From contig CAWJKY010000003.1 of NCBI GenBank assembly GCA_963843565.1, forward strand, positions 62,001 to 126,000: a stretch of DNA of 64,000 nucleotides, read 5' to 3'. The position numbers and the translations under genes were made by a program. Below the pieces are notes generated by a model. The model did no database searches. It worked only from the letters and a program-made list of their open reading frames with translations, and was not told where the DNA came from. The DNA is from DASZQY01 sp963843565. Its GTDB lineage: Bacteria > Pseudomonadota > Alphaproteobacteria > Rhizobiales > Kaistiaceae. Below, piece after piece: positions 1-6,539 of the stretch (positions are counted from its first letter, which is position 1; the number at the start of each line of letters is the position of its first letter).

Positions 1-4
1 CATC

Positions 5-30
5 ACGCCGCCCTATCAATAGGGCGGCGT
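5..30 (-). terminator. hairpin after the RHH gene
   Basis: Perfect inverted repeat: ACGCCGCCCTA (5-15) and its complement (20-30) around a TCAA loop. It touches the stop codon of the leftward ribbon-helix-helix gene, so it would fold in the RNA right after that stop. The window ends before a U tract could be seen, so termination is inferred. Confidence 0.55.
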
Positions 31-248
31 CAGGCGCCCTTCGCTGCCTCCCGATACCAGTGGAGGACGTAGAGCCGGATCGCCGAAGACAGGTTGACGT
101 CGTCCGGTCGGGTCCGGTCGATCTCCGCCACCAGTCCGGCGACGCTCGATTGCCGCGTGGCGGCGATCTCGGTGAGCGCCTGCCAGAACGCATCCTCCAG
201 GGAGATGCTGGTGCGGTGGCCGGCGACGGTGAGGGAGCGCTTGGACAT
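30..248 (-). CDS. ribbon-helix-helix domain protein
   Basis: A 72-residue protein that looks like a small ribbon-helix-helix DNA-binding protein of the type often found beside fumC in Rhizobiales. The N-terminal strand (SLTVAGHRTSISLEDAFW) followed by two helices matches that fold: 'TSISLE' is the typical beta strand and the next segment begins the first helix. The last gene of a leftward run fumC - ccdA - ccdB - DUF4169 - RHH, it lies 17 bases after the DUF4169 gene. Its target is unknown. The family call rests on the pattern; a role as transcription factor is inference. Confidence 0.75.
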   Translation of the reverse strand: MSKRSLTVAGHRTSISLEDAFWQALTEIAATRQSSVAGLVAEIDRTRPDDVNLSSAIRLYVLHWYREAAKGA

Positions 249-265
249 CGGCGGTCGCGCGCGGT

Positions 266-445
266 TCAGTCCGGTTCGCGTTGGTGGCCGGCAAGCGTGC
301 GCGCGATCCGCTCGCGCTCGGCGGTCGTCTTCTTCTTCTCGGTCTTGGTCCGCCCGAATTCAGCGCGCCGCTCGGCTGCCTCCCGTTCGCGGTCGGCGCG
401 GTCCTTCTGCTTGCGGGCGCGGCGCAGGTTGATGACGTCAGCCAT
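266..445 (-). CDS. DUF4169 family protein
   Basis: A 59-residue, highly charged protein starting MADVINLRRARKQKDR, which is the hallmark opening of the DUF4169 family. The rest is a Lys/Arg/Glu-rich helix including the conserved EFGRTKTEK segment. Function is unknown; the family is small, cytoplasmic and usually sits just downstream of fumC in Rhizobiales. An upstream in-frame ATG at 457 overlaps the ccdB stop codon (ATGA) and would add four residues. I chose 445 because MADVINLRR is the conserved family start, but the overlap suggests translation is coupled to ccdB. Confidence 0.8.
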   Translation of the reverse strand: MADVINLRRARKQKDRADREREAAERRAEFGRTKTEKKKTTAERERIARTLAGHQREPD

Positions 446-453
446 GGGCAAAC

Positions 454-753
454 TCATACACCGAAGAAGACGAGGTCGAGGGCAGCCTTGATCTGGTGCT
501 CGACCGTCGCGACGCTTCCCACCACCGCTCCAATGGAACGCTTGGGGATCGCGGAAAGCCGGTCGACGTGGAGCACGTATGACCCATGGCCGAAATCGAC
601 CGGCACGCGAACGCCTCGAACAAGCTGCCGGTACGGTCTGTCCGAGAGAGGTGCGACGATGCGCGTGTCGAACTCGTCGACCATGTCGTTCTGGAGGATG
701 ACCACCAGATTGTCGCGTCCGTCCTTCAGGCGGCAGACATCGAACTGGCTCAC
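454..753 (-). CDS. ccdB: CcdB-like toxin
   Basis: A 99-residue protein resembling CcdB, the F-plasmid-type toxin that poisons DNA gyrase. It begins MSQFDVCRL, close to the MQF-V-- start of CcdB, and contains the RIVAPLSD segment of the first domain plus the family's C-terminal helix (VATVEHQIKAALDLVFFGV). Length is typical of CcdB (about 100 residues). The W99-G100-I101 C-terminus that F-plasmid CcdB uses on gyrase is not present; this protein ends FFGV, so toxicity or target may differ. It lies two bases after the upstream ccdA gene, the usual antitoxin-toxin order, and overlaps the next gene's alternative start. Confidence 0.85.
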   Translation of the reverse strand: MSQFDVCRLKDGRDNLVVILQNDMVDEFDTRIVAPLSDRPYRQLVRGVRVPVDFGHGSYVLHVDRLSAIPKRSIGAVVGSVATVEHQIKAALDLVFFGV

Positions 754-755
754 GG

Positions 756-995
756 CTAGAAGGTTCTCAGACCGTCGGACCAGAGTCCGTTTTCGGCCAG
801 TTCAGCGTTGGCCTCGGCAATCGCGTCCCGGTTCTCCGCCCGCCACCGTTCGCGCCGCCGCGCCTTGTGCTCTTCATCGAGGGCGCGCTCCAGCACCGCC
901 GACATGTTCGTACCGAAAGCCCGGGCCTCCTCGGCCAATTCGGCCCGGATCGAGACGTTGACCGCGCGCTTCTTCAATTTGCCCTGAGCGGCCAT
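756..995 (-). CDS. ccdA: CcdA-like antitoxin
   Basis: A 79-residue antitoxin. Residues 1-40 (KKRAVNVSIRAELAEEARAFG) form the ribbon-helix-helix DNA-binding half: a beta strand RAVNVSI followed by helices. The C-terminal half is charged and ends ENGLWSDGLRTF, matching the CcdA tail that wraps the toxin (typical E-G-L-WSD-LRTF). The start at 995 gives MAAQGKLKK; an upstream ATG at 1013 is less likely because it falls inside a palindromic element. The protein should neutralise CcdB and repress the operon by binding its promoter. Confidence 0.87.
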   Translation of the reverse strand: MAAQGKLKKRAVNVSIRAELAEEARAFGTNMSAVLERALDEEHKARRRERWRAENRDAIAEANAELAENGLWSDGLRTF

Positions 996-1005
996 GTTTG
1001 GCTCC

Positions 1006-1026
1006 ATGCGCATACGTTATGCGCAT
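1006..1026 (-). promoter_or_regulatory. candidate ccdAB operator
   Basis: Two copies of the self-complementary octamer ATGCGCAT (1006-1013 and 1019-1026) with a 5-base spacer, 11-31 bases upstream of the ccdA start. Paired half-sites immediately upstream of a ribbon-helix-helix antitoxin gene are what autoregulation would need. Binding is inferred. Confidence 0.5.
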
Positions 1027-1057
1027 TGTCGCCCGGTCGGGCCGGAAAGCAAGTTGA

Positions 1058-2482
1058 TTATCTCGGCCCGATCATGTCCTCGGGGCGCACGGTGGCGTCG
1101 AATTCCTCCGACGTCACGTAGCCGAGGCGCACGGCCTCTTCCTTCAGAGTCGTGCCGTTCTTGTGAGCCACCTTGGCGATCTCGGCGGCCTTGTCGTAAC
1201 CGATCTTGGGCGCCAGCGCCGTCACCAGCATCAGCGAGCGCTCCATCAGCGCCTTGATGTGCGCTTCGTTCGCCTTGATGCCGACGACGGCGCGGTCGGT
1301 GAAGCTCACTGCGGCGTCGGCGAGCAGGCGCACTGACTGGAGGAAATTGTACGCCATCACCGGGTTGTAGACGTTGAGCTCGAAGTGGCCCTGGCTGCCG
1401 GCGAAGGTCACGGCGGCGTTGTTGCCGAAGACCTGCACGCACACCTGGGTCAGCGCCTCGCACTGGGTCGGGTTGACCTTGCCAGGCATGATCGAGGAGC
1501 CCGGCTCGTTCTCGGGCAGCATCAATTCGCCGAGGCCGGAACGCGGCCCGGAACCCAGCAGGCGGATGTCGTTGGCGATCTTGAAGAGGCTCGCCGCCAC
1601 CGTGTTGAGCGCGCCGTGGGCAAAGACCATGGCGTCGTGGGCGGCGAGCGCCTCGAACTTGTTCGGCGCGGTCGTGAATTTCATGCCGGTCAGTGCCGCC
1701 ATCTTGTCGGCGAAGGCTTCCGCGAATCCGACCGGCGCGTTGAGCCCGGTGCCGACCGCCGTGCCGCCCTGGGCGAGCTGCATCAGCCCGGGCATGACCT
1801 CGCGGACGCGCTGAATCCCGTTCTCGACCTGCTGGGTGTAACCGGAAAATTCCTGGCCGAGGGTGAGGGGGGTGGCATCCTGGGTGTGGGTGCGGCCGAT
1901 CTTGATGATCGCCTTCCAGGCTTGCGCCTTGTCGTTCAGCGCGTTGCGGAGCTTCTCCAGCGCCGGCAGCAGGCGATGCTCGATCTCTTCCGATCCCGCG
2001 ATGTGCATGGCCGTCGGGTAGGTGTCGTTCGACGACTGGCTCATGTTGACGTGATCATTGGGATGCACCGGCTTCTTGGAGCCGAGCTCGCCGCCCAGCA
2101 TCTCGATGGCGCGGTTGGCGATCACCTCGTTGGCGTTCATGTTCGACTGGGTGCCGGAGCCGGTCTGCCAGACGGCGAGCGGGAAGTGCTGGTCGAGCTT
2201 GCCCTCGGCGACCTCCTGGGCGGCCTTGACGATGGCGCTGCCGATCTTCGGGTCGAGCTTGCCGAGATCCATGTTGACCTCGGCGGCGGCCCGCTTGATC
2301 AGCCCGAGGGCGCGCACGATCGGCGCCGGCTGCTTCTCCCAGCCGATCGGGAAGTTTTCCAGCGAGCGCTCCGACTGCGCGCCCCAGTAGCGGTCAGCGG
2401 GCACCTCGATCGGCCCGAAGGTGTCGGTCTCGGTGCGGGTGGTGGCCAATTTTCTGTCCTCGCGTGCGCTTTCGGCGCTCAT
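1058..2482 (-). CDS. fumC: class II fumarate hydratase
   Basis: Class II fumarase of the TCA cycle: interconverts fumarate and L-malate, iron-free homotetramer, cytoplasmic. All superfamily signatures are visible: SSNDTYPTAMH, the catalytic GRTHTQDATPLTLGQEF region, and the loop GSSIMPGKVNPTQCEA. The form starting at 2482 (MSAESAREDRK) is 474 residues. An in-frame TTG twelve codons in (LATTRTETDTFGPIEV) would give 463 residues, nearer the usual length, so the true start is open. A 45-base piece of this gene recurs at 5225-5269. Divergent from the first AraC gene. Confidence 0.95.
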   Translation of the reverse strand: MSAESAREDRKLATTRTETDTFGPIEVPADRYWGAQSERSLENFPIGWEKQPAPIVRALGLIKRAAAEVNMDLGKLDPKIGSAIVKAAQEVAEGKLDQHFPLAVWQTGSGTQSNMNANEVIANRAIEMLGGELGSKKPVHPNDHVNMSQSSNDTYPTAMHIAGSEEIEHRLLPALEKLRNALNDKAQAWKAIIKIGRTHTQDATPLTLGQEFSGYTQQVENGIQRVREVMPGLMQLAQGGTAVGTGLNAPVGFAEAFADKMAALTGMKFTTAPNKFEALAAHDAMVFAHGALNTVAASLFKIANDIRLLGSGPRSGLGELMLPENEPGSSIMPGKVNPTQCEALTQVCVQVFGNNAAVTFAGSQGHFELNVYNPVMAYNFLQSVRLLADAAVSFTDRAVVGIKANEAHIKALMERSLMLVTALAPKIGYDKAAEIAKVAHKNGTTLKEEAVRLGYVTSEEFDATVRPEDMIGPR

Positions 2483-2521
2483 ATCACGGCGCGCCAGCCG
2501 GTGCCACGGCGGCCAGCCAAC

Positions 2522-2554
2522 ACCCGGGGTTGGCGCGGCTCTCCAACCCGGGGT
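2522..2554. promoter_or_regulatory. imperfect inverted repeat between fumC and araC
   Basis: Twelve-base arms ACCCGGGGTTGG and CCAACCCGGGGT, one mismatch, separated by 9 bases. It lies in the divergent gap between fumC and the first AraC-type gene, so it may be an operator or an RNA hairpin. No function is demonstrated by sequence alone. Confidence 0.35.
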
Positions 2555-2603
2555 AGCATCGGCGTCGCTAGGGGAAGGCCAGCCGTTGGTTGGGGGTCGG
2601 CAT

Positions 2604-3569
2604 ATGGGTCTGACACGCTTTTCGTCGCGCCGCATACCGAAGGCGGACCGGGTGGCGCGCTACAGCGATCTCCTGAATTCCGTCCTGCAGCTTGAGGTGA
2701 CCAACCTCGGCGAGCGCCCCATCGACGTCGAGGCGACGTTCCGCACGCTCCCAAACGTCGTCGTGGCGACCTCGTCGCTGTCTCCACTCAGCATGATCCA
2801 CATCGCCGGGCAGGCAGCCGCGGGCGACGACAACTTCGTCATCTCGCTGCCGACCGAGGGGCGGGCGGCTTATCGCCAGCGCGGTCGGGCGGATGCGACC
2901 TGCGCGCCGGGCGAGGGATACCTCCTGCTCAACGAGGAGCCTTCCGAGATTCGCAACGGGCGCAGCGCGCGCGTGTCGCTCGCCGTCTCGCGCGCCTGTC
3001 TGGCGCCACGGATACGCGATATCGATCGCGCCCTGCGCGACAAGATTCCCTCTTCGCCGGCGCTGCGCCTGCTGGTCGGTTATGCCGGTGTTCTGACTAC
3101 GGACGTCGCGCAGATGCCGCCCGGCGTTGAGCACCGCATTGCCGATCACGTCTGCGACCTTCTGGCGATCGCGCTCGGCGGCCCACAAGAGATTTCCGAT
3201 CCGGCCACCCAGAGTGGGGTGCGCGCCGCCCGGCTCGCCGCAATCAAGGCGGACGTCGCCGCCAACCTCACGCACCACGATCTGTCGCTTGAGACGATCG
3301 CGGCCCGTCACGGAATCTCGCCGCAATACGTCCGCTCCCTCTTCAACAGCGAGGGGACGACGTTCCGGGATTTCGTGCTGGGCGAGCGGCTGGCGCTGGT
3401 GCACCGCGCGATCACCGACCCTGCCTCGGTCCGCCGCCCGATCAGTGCCATCGCCTACGAAGCGGGCTTTGGCGATCTCTCCTATTTCAACCGCGCCTTC
3501 CGCCGGAAGCACGGCATGACGCCGTCCGACGTTCGCGCGGCGGCGCTCCGCGATCGCGGGACCGCTTAG
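2604..3569 (+). CDS. AraC-family transcriptional regulator (module 1)
   Basis: A 321-residue AraC/XylS-type regulator. Residues about 30-190 resemble the AraC-binding-like sensor domain (contains PGEGYLLLNEEP). Residues about 210-315 hold the two helix-turn-helix motifs: DLSLETIAARHGISPQYVRSLF and the signature ISAIAYEAGFGDLSYFNRAFRRKHGMTPSDVR (first HTH and AraC signature). Start ATG at 2604 was chosen because coding before it overlaps the fumC promoter area. The next gene, 104 bases downstream, is a secreted beta-barrel protein; a second AraC/beta-barrel pair follows, so this protein probably controls its neighbour. Ligand unknown. Confidence 0.9.
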   Translation: MGLTRFSSRRIPKADRVARYSDLLNSVLQLEVTNLGERPIDVEATFRTLPNVVVATSSLSPLSMIHIAGQAAAGDDNFVISLPTEGRAAYRQRGRADATCAPGEGYLLLNEEPSEIRNGRSARVSLAVSRACLAPRIRDIDRALRDKIPSSPALRLLVGYAGVLTTDVAQMPPGVEHRIADHVCDLLAIALGGPQEISDPATQSGVRAARLAAIKADVAANLTHHDLSLETIAARHGISPQYVRSLFNSEGTTFRDFVLGERLALVHRAITDPASVRRPISAIAYEAGFGDLSYFNRAFRRKHGMTPSDVRAAALRDRGTA

Positions 3570-3611
3570 CCACCCCTGTTGCAGAAAAGTCAGCCTTGCC
3601 TCTGAGCGCGT

Positions 3612-3633
3612 AGTCCAAGCGCTCAGTCCAAGC
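3612..3633 (+). promoter_or_regulatory. candidate AraC binding site upstream of beta-barrel gene 1
   Basis: AGTCCAAGC occurs twice as a direct repeat (3612-3620 and 3625-3633), 13 bases start to start, about 40 bases before the beta-barrel gene. The second copy, within CGCTCAGTCCAAGCC, recurs with one change upstream of the paralogous gene at 6424-6438. AraC-type regulators usually bind direct repeats, so this is a plausible operator. Confidence 0.5.
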
Positions 3634-3673
3634 CGGCCGCTCGCTGCCTCCTTAACAATTCGGGGAGTGACGC

Positions 3674-5182
3674 ATGGGGGTAGGGGCGATGACTGGCACA
3701 CAGCGGCTGCGGTTGCATTTCCTGGGGGCGACGGCGCTTGGCGCTAGCCTCGTCGCATTGGCGGGGTCGGCGTTGGCATCCGACGGATGCGATGCCGTGA
3801 ATGCGGGCTTCTTCGACCAGAACATTGGCGGGCTCGATAATACCGTCACCCGCCCCGCCACCACCTTTGCCGTCGGAGATACGCTCACCATCAAGATCGT
3901 GACGAACGCGGGTGTCGTGGCGCTGGGCCAGTTCACGCCGCCGGCGCCCAATCCGGTCCTGTCCTCGAACGTGGACGGAACGTTCAACCTGGTCATCACC
4001 AGCGCAGCATCCGGCAACGCCTCCAGCCGCCTGAATGCGACAGGTGGCGCCGGGACGATCGACATTACCTGCGCACCGCCCACCAACACGCCGCCGCCAC
4101 CCCCGCCACCTCCGCCGCCGCCTCCACCGCCGGGGGACCGCGACAAGGGAAACAGGATCGGTGGCGGCAACGAGCAGATATTCACGTCGGTAGACATCGT
4201 GACCGGCGATTTGCCGGGCTCTTCCGCACCCCCGCCGCCGCCGCCTCCGCCGCCACCCCCGGCCCCGGTGCCCGACGGAGGCTACATCTTCGAGTCCTAC
4301 GCCGAGAAAGCGCCGGCACCCGGTGCAAGCGTGCCGTGGCCGATGGCCTATGCGGGTGGATCCGACGGGCTGGTCGCCGGTGGCAGCAGTTTCTCAAACG
4401 CCGGCGGCATTCCGGTCAACGTCTGGTCGCGGTTCACCGGCGCGTTCCTGGGCGGCACCTACGACCGCACGGGCATCGTCGGCATCGGCATGGTCGGCGT
4501 CGTGGCTGGCGTGACGCCGCAAATCGACCTCGGCGTCTACGGGCTGGGGCTTGCCGGCACCAACAAGTCGACGACGCTCGCCACGAAGGTGACGACCGCC
4601 GGCGGTGGCGCGGGCGTTTACGGGACGTACCTGATGCCGTGGGACGGCAAGTTCGGCGTGTCGCTGCTTCAGGTGTGGGGCGCCACGGCCAGCGACTCCG
4701 GCGGGGCGACGGGCAACTTCGCATCGCGCTTCACCAAGATCGACGCCAGCTTCAGCCGCCCCTTCCACTGGGACGGGGTGGTCCTGACGCCGAGCGCGAA
4801 CGCCCGCTGGCAGAGTTTCCATGACGATGCCTTCGTGGATTCCAGCTCGGCCTCGGTTCCGGCCGCCAGCCACGAACAGTTCGTGCTTACCGCCGGCCTG
4901 TCGCTCTCCCGGCCGGTCGTGGTGGGTGGCGAAACGGTGGACACCGTCACGCCGCACGCGCAGTTGCAGGGCAGCTGGGTGGCGTCGCAGTCGGGTTCAC
5001 CCGCACCGTCGAGCGGAGCGAATCTCCTGAACAGCGCAAGTCTCAGCGCTGCCGCCTCGACCGGCGTCGATATCTTGTTCAACGGCGGCGCGTCGGTGTC
5101 GCTTTCCGGCGGCGTGTCGGGCATCGGCGGCAACGAGCAGGTCTACAACGCGAGCCTGGGCTTCAAGATCAACCTGCACTGA
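3674..5182 (+). CDS. secreted autotransporter-like outer-membrane beta-barrel protein 1
   Basis: A 502-residue exported protein. Residues 1-36 are a signal peptide (ending GSALAS). Residues 37-135 form a small Thr/Val-rich beta domain with two cysteines, followed by two proline tracts (about 139-153 and 186-199) separated by a Gly-rich linker. From VPWPMAYA (about 220) to the C-terminus the alternating pattern is a 12-stranded-type beta-barrel ending SLGFKINLH, as in autotransporter translocators. The start at 3674 follows GGGGAG at 3662; ATG 3689 is an alternative. It shares the VPWPM-YA and GG-PV-VW-R segments with the protein at 6540-8897. The passenger is very short, so it may be a surface or porin-like protein; function unknown. 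Confidence 0.75.
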   Translation: MGVGAMTGTQRLRLHFLGATALGASLVALAGSALASDGCDAVNAGFFDQNIGGLDNTVTRPATTFAVGDTLTIKIVTNAGVVALGQFTPPAPNPVLSSNVDGTFNLVITSAASGNASSRLNATGGAGTIDITCAPPTNTPPPPPPPPPPPPPPGDRDKGNRIGGGNEQIFTSVDIVTGDLPGSSAPPPPPPPPPPPAPVPDGGYIFESYAEKAPAPGASVPWPMAYAGGSDGLVAGGSSFSNAGGIPVNVWSRFTGAFLGGTYDRTGIVGIGMVGVVAGVTPQIDLGVYGLGLAGTNKSTTLATKVTTAGGGAGVYGTYLMPWDGKFGVSLLQVWGATASDSGGATGNFASRFTKIDASFSRPFHWDGVVLTPSANARWQSFHDDAFVDSSSASVPAASHEQFVLTAGLSLSRPVVVGGETVDTVTPHAQLQGSWVASQSGSPAPSSGANLLNSASLSAAASTGVDILFNGGASVSLSGGVSGIGGNEQVYNASLGFKINLH

Positions 5183-5202
5183 CCCGGCAAGGCCGTTCGG
5201 CA

Positions 5203-5269
5203 TCACTCGGCCGGGTCGGCCTCCGAGCCGGTCTGCCAGGCGACCAGCGGGAAGTGCTGGTCGAGCTTG
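5203..5269 (-). pseudogene. fusion scar: fumC fragment joined to cytochrome b561 3' end
   Basis: Bases 5225-5269 match fumC 2157-2201 at 42 of 45 positions. Bases 5207-5225 match the last bases of the cytochrome b561 gene (8926-8944) at 19 of 19. Read leftward, both are in their original frame and fuse to KLDQHFPLVAWQTGS then EADPAE and a stop: FumC residues followed by the b561 C-terminus. The join lies in a CCGGAG-like microhomology found in both parents. This is what a tandem duplication with one end inside fumC and the other inside the b561 gene would leave between two AraC/beta-barrel modules. It is not expected to make a functional protein. Confidence 0.85.
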
Positions 5270-5402
5270 GCGGGCACATCGCCTGCGCGCGCGTTCGTCC
5301 GGCGGCAGCGCGCAGGTTGTCCTCGGTCGCAACCGGTCCTATGCTCCCAAAGCGGTGTGAGTGGGGGTGCCGCTGGCGCTGTCGCGCCGGTGGCAGGGCG
5401 AT

Positions 5403-6380
5403 ATGAGTGTTCTGCACTTTTCCTCGGAGGCGTTTCCCGCAAACGAGCGCGCCTCGGCCATCCAGGACATCTGGGCCCCGGTCACCAGGATCGACCTCGC
5501 GCCGGCCGATCGGCGCCGCTTCTTCGTGGATGCTTCGGCGTTGGTGCTGCCGGGGCTCTCGATCGGGTGGGGCCGCTTCCCCGGTTACCGCGCGCACCGG
5601 ACCCGGGCGCACGCGGCCGACAGCGCCGATGATCTGGTCTTCTGTCTCGTCGCCGATGCGGGCTGGAGCGCGTACCGCGAGGGTGACGAAGAGACTGAGT
5701 GCGGCCCCGGCGAGGTCTACCTGAGCGTCAACAGGGACGCGAGCGTTGCAAACGCGCCGGGGCGCTGCAACACGGTGATCAACTTCGCGATCCCGCGTGA
5801 CGTTCTCGCGTCGGCGGTTCTCGATCTCGATGCGGTGTCGAACGCGAAGCTGCCGGCGTCTCCCGCGCTGCGCTTGTTGACCAACTACGTCGTGTCGCTG
5901 ACGCAGGGGGCGGAAGCGATGTCGCAGGCCGCGCTCGAGCGATGTGCCAACCATGTCCGCGACCTTGCGGCGCTGGCGCTCGGTGCCAATCACGACGCGG
6001 CGGAGCGGGCCCGCATCGGAGGGCTGCGCGCGTCGCGCCTCGCCGGGATCAAGGCGGACATCGCAGCTCATCTCCCGCGGCCCGATCTGTCGATCGGAAC
6101 CGTGGCGGCGCGGCACGGCATCTCACCGCAGTACGTGCGCCGTCTGTTCAACGCCGAGGGCACCACGTTCGGCGACTATGTCCGCGAGCTTCGACTGGCG
6201 CGCGTCCGCCGCCTGATCGCCCAACCTGCGCTCCGCGACCGCTCCATTGCCACGCTCGCATACGAGGCCGGCTTCGGCGATCTCTCCCATTTCAATCGCG
6301 CGTTCCGTCAACGCTTCGGCGTAACGCCCTCGGACGTCCGCGCCGCAGCGTTGCGCGAAGGCCACAGCTCTTCGGAATAG
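5403..6380 (+). CDS. AraC-family transcriptional regulator (module 2)
   Basis: A 325-residue paralogue of the AraC protein at 2604-3569. The C-terminal 110 residues are strikingly alike (GISPQYVRRLFNAEGTTF, IATLAYEAGFGDLSHFNRAF, VTPSDVRAAAL), while the N-terminal sensor half (CGPGEVYLSVNRDASV) has diverged more. Start ATG 5403 follows GGCAGGGCGAT; an upstream ATG at 5361 would add 14 residues without better context. It precedes the second beta-barrel gene and probably regulates it. Divergence of the sensor half suggests the two regulators respond to different signals. Confidence 0.88.
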   Translation: MSVLHFSSEAFPANERASAIQDIWAPVTRIDLAPADRRRFFVDASALVLPGLSIGWGRFPGYRAHRTRAHAADSADDLVFCLVADAGWSAYREGDEETECGPGEVYLSVNRDASVANAPGRCNTVINFAIPRDVLASAVLDLDAVSNAKLPASPALRLLTNYVVSLTQGAEAMSQAALERCANHVRDLAALALGANHDAAERARIGGLRASRLAGIKADIAAHLPRPDLSIGTVAARHGISPQYVRRLFNAEGTTFGDYVRELRLARVRRLIAQPALRDRSIATLAYEAGFGDLSHFNRAFRQRFGVTPSDVRAAALREGHSSSE

Positions 6381-6423
6381 CGTCGGCCTGCCGGTGGCCA
6401 TGGGCCCGAGCGCTTCTCGCGCG

Positions 6424-6438
6424 CGCTGAGTCCAAGCC
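6424..6438 (+). promoter_or_regulatory. candidate AraC binding site upstream of beta-barrel gene 2
   Basis: CGCTGAGTCCAAGCC matches 14 of 15 bases of the element at 3620-3634 upstream of the first beta-barrel gene. Here only one clear copy is present and it lies about 100 bases before the start codon. Retention in both modules despite divergence around it suggests a regulator site. Confidence 0.45.
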
Positions 6439-6539
6439 CTGGGGCCGCCGACGTCCCAACCTCGGCTCTTTCCGAAGGGTTGGCGGTCTGATCAGGTGCT
6501 GAGACCTGTGGCCGCCGCCAAGCAGGGCGGGGGGGCGTC

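Noticed and set aside
1385..2695. Long frame opposite fumC
   Set aside because: Antisense to a strongly conserved gene; Arg/Gly/Val-rich composition without motifs.
4080..4265. Repetitive CCGCC runs as a CRISPR-like or satellite repeat
   Set aside because: They are proline codons of two polyproline linkers in an exported protein.
5203..5442. 79-codon leftward frame between the two modules, as a real gene
   Set aside because: Its only recognisable part is the fumC/b561 scar; the N-terminal part is unrelated to any family and overlaps the AraC2 start.
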